NCBI GenBank assembly: GCA_900553675.1 | Contig: USEH01000122.1 | Span: 1 to 6,475, forward strand | Source of the DNA: an uncultured Ruminococcus sp. | Lineage (GTDB): Bacteria; Bacillota; Clostridia; Oscillospirales; Ruminococcaceae | DNA: 6,475 bases | Reading direction: 5' to 3' | In this document: positions 1 through 6,303 of the stretch, one piece after another | How the letters are laid out: the number at the start of each line of letters is the position of its first letter | How positions within the stretch are numbered: position 1 is the stretch's first letter | Translations under genes and position numbers: made by a program | The notes under the pieces: model-generated | The model's database searches: none | The model's input: only the letters and a program-made list of their open reading frames with translations | Told to the model about the DNA's origin: nothing

Positions 1-59
1 AGGCGATGGGTTTTGCAGCGATTTTACAGACACTTTTTAACGGAAAATAAGTATAACTA

Positions 60-88
60 TTTACAAACCCAAAATAATATGTTAAAAT
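60..88 (+). promoter_or_regulatory. Sigma-A type promoter of pepF
   Basis: A -35 box TTTACA (60-65) and a -10 box TAAAAT (83-88) are separated by exactly 17 bp. The bases TG at 80-81 form an extended -10 (TGnTAAAAT). The surrounding stretch is A+T rich. Transcription would start near 95, giving a leader of about 26 nt that contains the pepF RBS. The match to the vegetative consensus is good, but no operator or regulatory dyad is seen beside it. Confidence 0.7.
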
Positions 89-108
89 TAAATCAAATTT
101 TTCTATAC

Positions 109-113
109 GGAGG
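109..113 (+). promoter_or_regulatory. Ribosome binding site that fixes the pepF start
   Basis: GGAGG lies 7 nt before the ATG at 121. The reading frame is open further upstream to an ATG at 13, but that start has no comparable RBS and would place the promoter at 60-88 inside the coding region, so 121 is chosen. Confidence 0.85.
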
Positions 114-120
114 AAATATC

Positions 121-1923
121 ATGTCTGAAAATGTAAAAATATTAAAGCGCAGTGAGGTTGCAGAGGAAAACACCTGGAACCTTGCCGACCTCTACGAAAC
201 CGACGAAGCGTGGGAAGCCGAGCTTGTTACGCTTCAGGGCTATATCCCCAAGCTTCAGGCTTTCCAAGGTCACCTTATGGATAGTGCCAAGACCCTTCTT
301 GACTTTATGCGCCTCGACGACGAGCTTAGCTTAAAGCTAAGAAGCTTCCACGGCTATGCCATGATGAAAAACGATCAGGATTCTACCGTTGCAAAGTATC
401 AGGAATACTCCGATAAGGCGCGCACGCTGTATGTTTCTATCGCTTCGGCTTCCTCCTTTGCCACCCCCGAAATCCTTGCCGCCGATGACGAAACGGTCGA
501 GCGTTTCTACAAGGAAGAACCCGATCTGGAGCTTTACAGAGTGGCTATAAACAGACTCCGCGCAAGAAAGGCTCATATCCTTTCGGATAAGGAGGAAGCA
601 ATACTCGCTCAGGTCGGAAGAATAACCGGCACTGCCTCCAACGCATACAGCACCTTTGAGAGCGCAGACATAAAGTTCCCCGACATCGAGTGGGAAGACG
701 GCAGCAAGACCCCGCTTACCAACGGCTCGTTTATCCCATATATGGAAAACGAAAACCGCGCTATCAGAAAGCAGGCGTTTGAAAAGCTTTATCACACCTA
801 TGAAAGCTACAAAAACACCCTTGCAGCCCTCTACAATGGCGAGGTAAAGGCAAGAATTTTAAACAGCACCGTGAGAAAATACTCCTCCAATCTCGAAGCT
901 GCACTTTCCGGAAACGAAGTTCCGACATCGGTTTACCACAACCTGATTGACGCTGTTCACACCAACTTTGGCTATATGCACAAGTATATGCGCCTGCGCA
1001 AAAAGCTTCTTGGAGTTGACGAGCTTCATATGTACGATATTTACACCTCGCTTGTCCCCGACGCAAATGTAAAGGTAAGCTATGAGGACGCTAAAAAGGA
1101 AATCCTTGAAGCCATGCAGGTTCTGGGAGACGACTACGTTGCCATGCTCCGCGAGGGCTTTGAAAACCGCTGGATAGACGTTTATGAAAACGAGGGCAAG
1201 CGTTCGGGCGCATACTCAGCCGGCGCAAGACCTCACCCCTATGTATTGCTCAACCAGAAGGACACGCTGGATTCCGAGTTTACCATCGTTCACGAGATGG
1301 GTCACTCGCTTCACTCCTATCTTTCCATGAAGAACCAGCCTGTAGCCTACAGCGACTATGTAATATTCGTCGCCGAGGTTGCCTCCACCTGCAACGAAGC
1401 TCTGCTGATGCAGTATCTCTTAGGCAAGACCACCGACAAGCGTCAGCGTGCTTACCTTATAAACTACTTCTTGGAGCAGTTCCGCACCACCCTTTACCGC
1501 CAGACAATGTTCGCGGAATTTGAGCTTTTGACTAACGAGATGGCTGAGCGCGGTGAAAGCCTTACCGCCGAAGCCCTGTGCGCCCTTTATCACAAGCTCA
1601 ACGCCGATTATTACGGCGATGACGTTGTTATCGACCGCGAAATCGACTTCGAGTGGGAGCGTATTCCTCATTTCTACTATGATTTCTATGTATTCCAGTA
1701 TGCAACCGGCTTCTCGGCAGCTATTGCCCTTTCAAGAAGAATCCTGCGCGAGGGCGAGCCTGCTGTAAAGGACTATCTTAAGTTCCTTTCGAGCGGATGC
1801 TCCACCGACCCGATATCGCTTTTGAAGATAGCCGGAGTTGACATGAACTCACCCGAACCTGTAAACGACGCACTTGAGCTCTTCGGCGAGCTTATCGACG
1901 AGCTTGACGAGCTGCTTTCGTGA
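121..1923 (+). CDS. pepF: Oligoendopeptidase F (peptidase family M3)
   Basis: This is a cytoplasmic zinc metallopeptidase that cleaves short peptides, roughly 7 to 17 residues in characterised PepF enzymes, and takes part in peptide recycling. The 600-residue product has the usual family length. An N-terminal helical oligopeptidase-F region is followed by the M3 catalytic domain in the C-terminal two thirds. The zinc motif HEMGH is at residues 391-395, with catalytic Glu392 and ligands His391 and His395. The third ligand is probably Glu419 in the stretch AEVASTCNE, 28 residues from His391 as expected for M3. No signal peptide or membrane segment is present. The start at 121 rests on its RBS and promoter; the 36-residue upstream extension is Asn/Tyr/Gln rich and unlike the family. 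It is probably co-transcribed with glcK, 38 bp downstream. The family assignment is secure, while the exact physiological substrate is not knowable here. Confidence 0.96.
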   Translation: MSENVKILKRSEVAEENTWNLADLYETDEAWEAELVTLQGYIPKLQAFQGHLMDSAKTLLDFMRLDDELSLKLRSFHGYAMMKNDQDSTVAKYQEYSDKARTLYVSIASASSFATPEILAADDETVERFYKEEPDLELYRVAINRLRARKAHILSDKEEAILAQVGRITGTASNAYSTFESADIKFPDIEWEDGSKTPLTNGSFIPYMENENRAIRKQAFEKLYHTYESYKNTLAALYNGEVKARILNSTVRKYSSNLEAALSGNEVPTSVYHNLIDAVHTNFGYMHKYMRLRKKLLGVDELHMYDIYTSLVPDANVKVSYEDAKKEILEAMQVLGDDYVAMLREGFENRWIDVYENEGKRSGAYSAGARPHPYVLLNQKDTLDSEFTIVHEMGHSLHSYLSMKNQPVAYSDYVIFVAEVASTCNEALLMQYLLGKTTDKRQRAYLINYFLEQFRTTLYRQTMFAEFELLTNEMAERGESLTAEALCALYHKLNADYYGDDVVIDREIDFEWERIPHFYYDFYVFQYATGFSAAIALSRRILREGEPAVKDYLKFLSSGCSTDPISLLKIAGVDMNSPEPVNDALELFGELIDELDELLS

Positions 1924-1949
1924 AACGCAAAGCTAGTCGTGATTCATAT

Positions 1950-1955
1950 AAGGAG
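1950..1955 (+). promoter_or_regulatory. Ribosome binding site that fixes the glcK start
   Basis: AAGGAG lies 6 nt before the ATG at 1962. A competing in-frame GTG at 1920 overlaps the pepF stop as GTGA, but it would add a basic 14-residue leader before the first conserved strand of the ROK fold, so the ATG is preferred. Confidence 0.8.
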
Positions 1956-1961
1956 AAAAAT

Positions 1962-2909
1962 ATGAAATATTATGTCGGAATCGACTTGGGTGGCACGAAT
2001 ATTGTCGCCGGAGTTGTGGATGAAAGCTATAAGATAATCGCAAAGGCAAAATTGCCAACCAACCGTCCCCGCCCTGCCGAGGATATAATCCTCGACTGTG
2101 CTGAGGCTGTCAGACAGGCTGTTAAAAATGCAGGTCTTACCATGGATGATATCGAGGCTGTGGGACTCGGTTCCCCCGGAACCATCGACAGCGAAAGGGG
2201 AGTAGTCGTCTACTCCAACAACCTCGATTTTGAGGACGTCCCCGCCGGAGATATCCTTGAGCGCGAGCTTGGCAAGCGGGTCTATGCCGAAAACGACGCC
2301 AACGCTGCGGCATACGGCGAATTTGTTGCCGGAAGTGCAAAGGGCGTTCGCAATGCAGTCTGCATCACCTTGGGAACAGGCGTAGGCGGCGGAATCATCA
2401 TAGACGGAAAAATCTATTCGGGATTCAACTTTGCAGGAGCGGAGCTGGGTCACACCGTTATCGAGGTGGACGGTCCCGAGTGCACCTGTGGAAGAAAGGG
2501 CTGCTTTGAGGTGTTCTCCTCGGCGACAGGTCTTATCCGCATGACCAAGGAAGCCATGGCTGCCGATCCGTCTTCAAAAATGCACGGAATGGTAAAGGAT
2601 AGGGTTGACGCGCGTCTTGCATTCGACGCAATGCGCGCCGGAGACGTTTCCGCAAAAGCCGTTGTCGACAAGTATATCAAGTATCTTGCGGCAGGAATCG
2701 CGAACGTCATCAACATTTTCCAGCCGGAGATACTTTGCATAGGCGGTGGAGTATGCAACGAGGGCGACGCTTTGCTTCTGCCCTTGAAGGAGCTTGTTTC
2801 CCGCGAAATATACACCCGCGGCGGAGTTAAAAACACCGAAATAGTAATAGCAAGCCTTGGCAACGACGCCGGAATTATCGGCGCGGCTTTTCTGGGGCTT
2901 AGCAAATAG
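1962..2909 (+). CDS. glcK: ROK-family glucokinase
   Basis: This enzyme phosphorylates glucose with ATP to glucose-6-phosphate, feeding glycolysis in the cytoplasm. The 315-residue product matches Firmicute GlcK in length. The ATP phosphate-1 loop DLGGTN is at residues 8-13. The ROK catalytic stretch AENDANA gives the general base Asp112. A glycine-rich GTGVGGG is at 138-144. The ROK zinc/sugar site comprises His164 in ELGH followed by CTCGRKGCFE, with Cys174, Cys176, Cys181 and Glu183. All key residues are present, so it should be active. Other ROK kinases (fructokinase, N-acetylmannosamine kinase) share these motifs; overall resemblance favours glucokinase, but sugar specificity is inferred. 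ROK repressors are excluded because there is no N-terminal helix-turn-helix. It follows pepF closely without its own visible promoter and ends just before a hairpin at 2922-2960. Confidence 0.92.
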   Translation: MKYYVGIDLGGTNIVAGVVDESYKIIAKAKLPTNRPRPAEDIILDCAEAVRQAVKNAGLTMDDIEAVGLGSPGTIDSERGVVVYSNNLDFEDVPAGDILERELGKRVYAENDANAAAYGEFVAGSAKGVRNAVCITLGTGVGGGIIIDGKIYSGFNFAGAELGHTVIEVDGPECTCGRKGCFEVFSSATGLIRMTKEAMAADPSSKMHGMVKDRVDARLAFDAMRAGDVSAKAVVDKYIKYLAAGIANVINIFQPEILCIGGGVCNEGDALLLPLKELVSREIYTRGGVKNTEIVIASLGNDAGIIGAAFLGLSK

Positions 2910-2921
2910 CATGCAACTGTA

Positions 2922-2960
2922 AAATATTCGCCTTTCGTGATGAACGAGAGGCGAATATTT
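2922..2960 (+). terminator. Strong hairpin after glcK, possible (atypical) terminator
   Basis: The arms 2922-2938 and 2944-2960 pair over 17 bp with a single G-U pair (2934/2948), leaving a 5-nt loop GATGA. The first 12 pairs are perfect. The 3' arm ends in ATATTT but is followed by CCCC rather than a U-tract, so it is not a classical intrinsic terminator. It may terminate weakly, attenuate, or protect the 3' end of the pepF-glcK mRNA. Confidence 0.5.
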
Positions 2961-3020
2961 CCCCGAAAAAATCTGAAAAAGCAGAAAAATACGTATGCAG
3001 GAAGGGCAAAGGCGATAAAT

Positions 3021-3500
3021 ATGACAAAATTATTAATAAAACAGCGGGTCTTCAGTTGGACCGACACCTATGATATCTACGACGAAAACGAGGAGCCAAG
3101 GTACTTTGTAAAAGGCGACTTTTTTACTCTCGGTCATAGGCTTCACATTTACGACCATTCCACCAATCAGGAAATAGGCATGATTCAGGAGCGGCTGCTG
3201 ACATGGCTTGGCAAGGCGGAAATAACCGTCGACGGCAGGATTGTGGGCACAATCACAAGAAAATGGAGCTTTATTCGTCCAAAATACACAATAGATTATA
3301 ACGGCTGGCAGGTCGAGGGCGACTTTCTGGAATGGAATTATACAATAATTAACAGTAATGGTGAGCAGATAGCCGCAATCGACAAGGAGCTTTTCCACTG
3401 GGGAGACACCTACGCTCTTATGATTCGCGACGACTGCGACGTTCAGGACGTGCTTATATTGGCGCTCACCATTGATATGCTCAACTGCGGACAGAGGTAA
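3021..3500 (+). CDS. LURP-one-related / YxjI-like protein
   Basis: The 159-residue product resembles the LURP-one-related family (Bacillus YxjI type), which has a Tubby-C-like fold: a 12-strand beta barrel around a central helix. The opening KQRVFSWTDTYDIYD, then repeated short strands ending in turns such as RPKYTIDYNGWQVEGDF (about residues 93-109), and the closing helical stretch VQDVLILALTIDMLNC match that pattern. No signal peptide is visible. The biochemical function of bacterial members is unknown; phospholipid or membrane association is suggested only by analogy with Tubby and scramblases. The start at 3021 is chosen because homologues begin with a similar MTKLLIKQ-like strand and because an alternative start at 2937 lies inside the hairpin at 2922-2960. 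The RBS is mediocre (AAAGGCG at about 3008-3014). ruvX follows after 10 bp, so the two genes are likely translated from one mRNA. Confidence 0.83.
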   Translation: MTKLLIKQRVFSWTDTYDIYDENEEPRYFVKGDFFTLGHRLHIYDHSTNQEIGMIQERLLTWLGKAEITVDGRIVGTITRKWSFIRPKYTIDYNGWQVEGDFLEWNYTIINSNGEQIAAIDKELFHWGDTYALMIRDDCDVQDVLILALTIDMLNCGQR

Positions 3501-3506
3501 GAGGTG
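3499..3506 (+). promoter_or_regulatory. Ribosome binding site supporting a GTG start for ruvX
   Basis: AAGAGGTG overlaps the stop codon of the preceding gene and lies 4 nt before the GTG at 3511. It supports GTG 3511 over the ATG at 3472, which lies inside the upstream gene and would add 13 residues before the conserved first strand of RuvX. Confidence 0.7.
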
Positions 3507-3510
3507 CGAA

Positions 3511-3930
3511 GTGAGGATACTTGCCATAGATTACGGCGACGCAAGGACGGGGCTTGCCTCCTGCGACGCATACGAGTCGATAGCCTCGCCGGTGGGGACT
3601 ATAGCGGAATGGAACCGCGATAAGCTCGCGGCGAAAATCGCGGAAAAAGCAAAGGAACTGGGCTCCGAGCTTATTGTTATGGGTCTGCCGGTGAATATGG
3701 ACGGCTCTCAGGGCGAGCGTGCCCAGAAATGTCGCGAGTTCGGCGCGATTATCGCGGATATCACCGGCTTAGAGGTTGTATTCCGCGACGAGCGGGTTAC
3801 AACCGTTCAGGCGATAGGCATTCTCAACGAAGCCAACGTCAGGGGCAAAAAGCGCAAGGCGGTGATAGACACCGTTGCGGCAACGCTGATTTTAGAGGAA
3901 TATCTCGAATACAGGAAAAAGCACAGATAG
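3511..3930 (+). CDS. ruvX: Putative Holliday junction resolvase RuvX/YqgF
   Basis: YqgF/RuvX proteins have an RNase H-like fold. They are linked to Holliday-junction resolution and, in E. coli, to 5' processing of pre-16S rRNA, the latter being the essential role there. The 139-residue length is standard. Strand 1 carries ILAIDYGDARTG with catalytic Asp7. FRDERVTT (residues 91-98) supplies the conserved acidic Glu94, and AVIDTVAATLILEEYL supplies Asp120 and the terminal helix. All three acidic positions of the family are present. It starts at GTG just after the YxjI-like gene; 63 bp separate it from the methyltransferase without a convincing terminator, so read-through is likely. In many Firmicutes this gene lies next to alaS and yrzL; that context is absent here. 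Confidence 0.93.
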   Translation: MRILAIDYGDARTGLASCDAYESIASPVGTIAEWNRDKLAAKIAEKAKELGSELIVMGLPVNMDGSQGERAQKCREFGAIIADITGLEVVFRDERVTTVQAIGILNEANVRGKKRKAVIDTVAATLILEEYLEYRKKHR

Positions 3931-3993
3931 CAGAAAAAGCTGTCAGTAGGTTTGCGCTTGTCATGAAAGAGCAGATAAAAGGAGTGAACAGAG

Positions 3994-4749
3994 ATGAAAG
4001 AGATGAAGCAGGACAGCTCAACCATCGCATGGAACAAAATGGGCGATGAATGGGTTGAATTGGCGCAGACGGGCGAATCAAGAAACTGCTTTATCATGCC
4101 GAATATGCTTAAATTCATGGGTGATGTAGCCGGAAAAAGGATATTGGATCTGGGCTGCGGCGAGGGCGGCTATTCCCGCGAGCTTGCCAAAAAAGGCGCG
4201 CAGCTTGTTTCGGTCGACTGCTCAAAAAGGGCGATAGAAATTGCTTGCTCACTGGCAGAAAAAGAGAATCTGAAAATACAGCATTTTATAAGAAACAGCA
4301 ATGATTTGTTTGATATAGAGTCGGAGCAGTTTGATATCGTCCTATGCTCGATGATGCTTATGGACTGTGAGGATTTTGAAGGCACCTTGAAAGAGGTCGT
4401 GCGCGTTTTAAAACCGGAAGGACGGCTGTTTGCAAGCGTTCTGCACCCATGCTTTGACGGTAACCACGATACCGGAATAGGTCGTCTGGGAGAGGGAGTC
4501 GAGCGGCAGGTGGTTGTAAAAAACTATTTCGAGCCGAAGGAGTGGGAAGCCCCTCTCTGGAAGGGGACAATTCCGGTTATCTGGCGGCACAGAACCATGG
4601 AGGATTATGTCAAGGCGTTTATCAGGGCAGGACTTACGATTGTTGACTTAAATGAGCCGCGCGCAACCGACGAGCAGGCAAAAATATCCGTTGCGCTGGC
4701 GTGGCTTCAAAAAATCCCGCTGTATTTGTATTGGGAGCTGAAGAAATAG
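3994..4749 (+). CDS. Class I SAM-dependent methyltransferase, substrate unknown
   Basis: The 251-residue product has a Rossmann-type methyltransferase fold of the Methyltransf_11/25 kind. Motif I is ILDLGCGEGG (residues 50-59), which holds the SAM carboxypropyl group. The acidic residue that binds the ribose hydroxyls is Asp75 in LVSVDCS. Motif IV region FDIVLCSMMLMD is at 113-124, followed by LKEVVRVLKPEGRLF. A C-terminal extension of about 100 residues (HPCFDG to WELKK) probably forms the substrate lid, typical of small-molecule methyltransferases; no RNA- or DNA-specific signature such as NPPY is present. RBS AAAGGAG is 9 nt before the start; Met4 is a possible alternative start. It is spaced 18 bp from the kinase-like gene and likely co-expressed with it. 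Substrate is not assignable. Confidence 0.88.
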   Translation: MKEMKQDSSTIAWNKMGDEWVELAQTGESRNCFIMPNMLKFMGDVAGKRILDLGCGEGGYSRELAKKGAQLVSVDCSKRAIEIACSLAEKENLKIQHFIRNSNDLFDIESEQFDIVLCSMMLMDCEDFEGTLKEVVRVLKPEGRLFASVLHPCFDGNHDTGIGRLGEGVERQVVVKNYFEPKEWEAPLWKGTIPVIWRHRTMEDYVKAFIRAGLTIVDLNEPRATDEQAKISVALAWLQKIPLYLYWELKK

Positions 4750-4767
4750 CGAAGGGAGAGGCATCAG

Positions 4768-5289
4768 ATGGCAACCGGCATAATAGTCTGCGGCATGAAT
4801 GGCGCGGGAAAAAGCACTCTGGGCAGAGCTTTAGCGCAGAAGCTCGGCTATCGCTTTATAGATATCGAGGATATGTACTTTCCCAAAACCGACCCGAACT
4901 ACCTTTATTCCTCCCCAAGAACCAGTGAAGAGGTTGAGGAGCTTCTCATAAAGGAGATAGCGGGTTGCAAAGCCTTTGTGCTTGCTGCAGTCAGGGGAGA
5001 TTACAGCGAACGTATCGCTAAAAGCTTTGACCTTGCCGTGTATGTTCAAGTTCCAAAGGACGTTCGCATGGAAAGAGTCAAAAAGCGTTCCTACGAAAAA
5101 TTCGGCGAAAGAGCTATGCCCGGCGGGGATTTGTTTGAGAAAGAGCAGAGATTCTTTGAGATGTGCGCAAATCGCGATGAGCATATCGCCGAAAACCGGG
5201 CAAAAACGCTCGATTGCCCGCTGATTCGCGTGGACGGATTGAGGACGGTGGAGGAGAATGTTGCCGTCATCATAGAAAATATGCAGTAA
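4768..5289 (+). CDS. Small P-loop kinase-like protein (AAA/shikimate-kinase-like NTPase)
   Basis: The 173-residue product is a single-domain P-loop protein shaped like a nucleoside/shikimate-type kinase. The Walker A motif GMNGAGKST spans residues 9-17, with Lys15 and Ser16. A substrate-side acidic cluster FIDIED (30-35) occupies the position of the shikimate kinase DxD motif but is not identical to it. LAVYVQVP (89-96) looks like the fourth core strand. A basic, lid-like stretch RVKKRSYEKFGERAMPGGD (103-121) follows, with several Arg/Lys that could contact phosphates. True AroK signatures are not complete, so it should not be called shikimate kinase. RBS AGGGAG lies 9 nt before ATG 4768. It is the last gene before the terminator at 5294 and is likely co-transcribed with the methyltransferase. 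Function unknown; small-molecule phosphorylation is an inference from the fold. Confidence 0.85.
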   Translation: MATGIIVCGMNGAGKSTLGRALAQKLGYRFIDIEDMYFPKTDPNYLYSSPRTSEEVEELLIKEIAGCKAFVLAAVRGDYSERIAKSFDLAVYVQVPKDVRMERVKKRSYEKFGERAMPGGDLFEKEQRFFEMCANRDEHIAENRAKTLDCPLIRVDGLRTVEENVAVIIENMQ

Positions 5290-5293
5290 AATT

Positions 5294-5322
5294 GCGCCGA
5301 AGTTTTTCCTCGGCGCTTTTTT
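5294..5322 (+). terminator. Intrinsic terminator of the 3021-5289 gene run
   Basis: Arms GCGCCGA (5294-5300) and TCGGCGC (5310-5316) form a perfect 7-bp GC-rich stem with a 9-nt loop, followed directly by six T residues (5317-5322). It begins 5 nt after the stop codon of the kinase-like gene. This is a classical Rho-independent terminator. Confidence 0.92.
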
Positions 5323-5342
5323 AAAAATTTTTTCAAAACCTA

Positions 5343-5373
5343 TTGACTCTGACGCTGCGTAATAGTGTATAGT
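5343..5373 (+). promoter_or_regulatory. MerR-type promoter with operator dyad
   Basis: TTGACT (-35, 5343-5348) and TATAGT (-10, 5368-5373) are separated by 19 bp, the overlong spacer typical of promoters activated by MerR-family proteins through DNA untwisting. Centred on T5356, the arms 5346-5355 (ACTCTGACGC) and 5357-5366 (GCGTAATAGT) match as an inverted repeat at 8 of 10 positions. The dyad lies between the two boxes, as in known MerR operators. Autoregulation of the gene just downstream is therefore likely. Confidence 0.8.
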
Positions 5374-5388
5374 GTAGATACCGAGAGG

Positions 5389-5396
5389 AAAGGAAG
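5389..5396 (+). promoter_or_regulatory. Ribosome binding site fixing the MerR regulator start
   Basis: AAAGGAAG lies 7 nt before the ATG at 5404. An in-frame GTG at 5365 falls inside the promoter and cannot be on the transcript, so 5404 is the start. Confidence 0.85.
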
Positions 5397-5403
5397 TGAT
5401 TTT

Positions 5404-6138
5404 ATGCTGACAGTAAGCGAGGTTTCAAGGCTGAGCGGAGTGAGCGTGCGCGCGCTTCATCATTATGATTCGATCGGGCTTCTGCCGCCTACAAAGGTGA
5501 CCGAGGCGGGGTATCGACTGTATGACGAAAAGGCTCTTGCAAGATTGCAGACCATACTTTTGCTCCGCGAGCTGGAGTTCCCACTGAAGGAGATAAAGCG
5601 GATAGTCGAAAATCCGGATTTCGACGAAAAATCCGCCCTAAAGCAGCAAATCGAGCTGCTTTCTTTGAAGCGAAGCCGACTGGATAAGCTTATCACCCTT
5701 GCTCGGAAAATATATGAATCAGGAGTGAACACTATGGATTTTAAAGCATTTGACAAATCAAAGATAGAATCCTACGCCAAAGAAGCAAAGCAAAAATGGG
5801 GCGATACCCCAGCCTATAAGGAGTACGCCCAACGTGCCGAAAGCATATCCGAAGCAGAGCAAAAGGTTTATTCTGCCGAGCTTATGCAGATATTCGCCAA
5901 ATTCGGAGAAATAAAAAGCGAGTCGCCGACAAGTGACAAAGCGATATCTCTTGGAAAGGAGCTTAGGGACTTTATAACATCCCATTACTACACCTGCACC
6001 CCGCAAATTCTCGAATCGTTAGGTAAGATGTACACCGAAGACGAGCGTTTCCGCCAAACCATCGACGCCGCCGGCGGAGAAGGCACCGCCAGATTTGCCA
6101 CCGAAGCAATAAAAGCATATTGCAGCAACAACAAATAA
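5404..6138 (+). CDS. MerR-family transcriptional regulator with TipAS drug-sensing domain
   Basis: The 244-residue product has an N-terminal MerR winged helix-turn-helix (about 1-70; TVSEVSRLSGVSVRALHHYD is the recognition region, and GYRLYDE begins the wing). A dimerising coiled-coil helix follows at about 73-108. The C-terminal TipAS antibiotic-recognition domain (about 120-244) contains WGDTPAYKEYAQRA and MYTEDERFRQTID. Cys198, in HYYTCTPQIL, is a candidate for the cysteine that Streptomyces TipA uses to bond thiopeptides covalently, though the alignment is by eye. Proteins of this build (TipAL, Mta, SkgA relatives) twist long-spacer promoters into activity on binding hydrophobic or thiopeptide drugs. 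Its own promoter has the 19-bp spacer, so it probably activates itself. No transporter or other obvious target lies in the window. Family call is secure; ligand is unknown. Confidence 0.93.
   Translation: MLTVSEVSRLSGVSVRALHHYDSIGLLPPTKVTEAGYRLYDEKALARLQTILLLRELEFPLKEIKRIVENPDFDEKSALKQQIELLSLKRSRLDKLITLARKIYESGVNTMDFKAFDKSKIESYAKEAKQKWGDTPAYKEYAQRAESISEAEQKVYSAELMQIFAKFGEIKSESPTSDKAISLGKELRDFITSHYYTCTPQILESLGKMYTEDERFRQTIDAAGGEGTARFATEAIKAYCSNNK
5721..5736 (+). promoter_or_regulatory. Internal RBS and start codon for a TipAS-only product
   Basis: Inside the MerR gene, AGGAG (5721-5725) is followed after 8 nt by an in-frame ATG (5734, Met111). Initiation here would give a 134-residue protein (5734-6138) consisting of the ligand-binding domain without the DNA-binding part. 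The site falls at the junction between the coiled coil and the TipAS domain. Streptomyces tipA is known to yield a short TipAS from an internal start at nearly the same residue. Use of this start is inferred from sequence only. Confidence 0.5.
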
Positions 6139-6169
6139 TCGCAAATCTGAAACCCACAAAACCCAATCT

Positions 6170-6260
6170 TTCGAGCGAGGCGAGAAAGAAAAAAACTTCG
6201 ACGCCGAAAGGCGGAGAACAAAAAACTCCGAGCCGATAGGCGAGAAAAAAGAGCAAAAAA
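6170..6260. repeat. Three degenerate tandem repeats of 27-34 bp with mini-hairpins
   Basis: Units begin at 6170, 6197 and 6227, each starting T(T/C)CGA, passing through a GGCG(A/G)GAA-like core and ending in a run of A. Unit 2 contains CGCC-GAAA-GGCG and unit 3 contains GCC-GATA-GGC, both small stems with a four-base loop starting GA. Unit 1 lacks the first arm and is 3 bp shorter. A related fourth copy is at 6304-6332. Confidence 0.6.
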
Positions 6261-6290
6261 TCACCCAGTTTGCTAACAAAGCAAACCGGG
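6255..6290 (-). terminator. Hairpin reading as a minus-strand terminator
   Basis: Arms 6264-6274 and 6280-6290 pair (CCC, one A/C mismatch, then GTTTGCT with AGCAAAC) around a 5-nt loop AACAA. Read on the minus strand, the hairpin is followed after 3 nt by six T residues (complement of the A run 6255-6260). This would end a transcript arriving from the right of the window. No minus-strand gene is visible within the window. Confidence 0.5.
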
Positions 6291-6303
6291 GAAAACCACA
6301 CAA

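Noticed and set aside
1..50. Open frames at the left edge; the one ending TAA at 48-50 (ending ILQTLFNGK) could be the tail of an upstream gene
   Set aside because: Two other frames are also open here and the fragment is too short to recognise, so no partial gene is annotated.
13..120. Upstream extension of pepF to an ATG at 13
   Set aside because: It would swallow the promoter at 60-88 and has low-complexity composition; the RBS-backed ATG at 121 is far better.
337..1066. Minus-strand open frames opposite pepF
   Set aside because: They overlap a well-supported gene, have no RBS or recognisable domain, and reflect its codon bias.
2450..3067. Minus-strand open frame of 205 codons opposite the glcK 3' end
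   Set aside because: It overlaps glcK and the hairpin at 2922-2960 and resembles no known family; shadow frame.
3926..3944. Weak hairpin GATAGC/GCTGTC at the ruvX stop
   Set aside because: Only 6 bp with a G-U pair and no U-tract; not a terminator.
3952..3980. TTGCGC ... ATAAAA as a promoter for the methyltransferase
   Set aside because: Poor boxes, and the transcript would start at or inside the RBS.
4768..5289. Naming the P-loop protein shikimate kinase (aroK)
   Set aside because: The substrate-binding motifs of AroK are not complete and the context is not aromatic biosynthesis.
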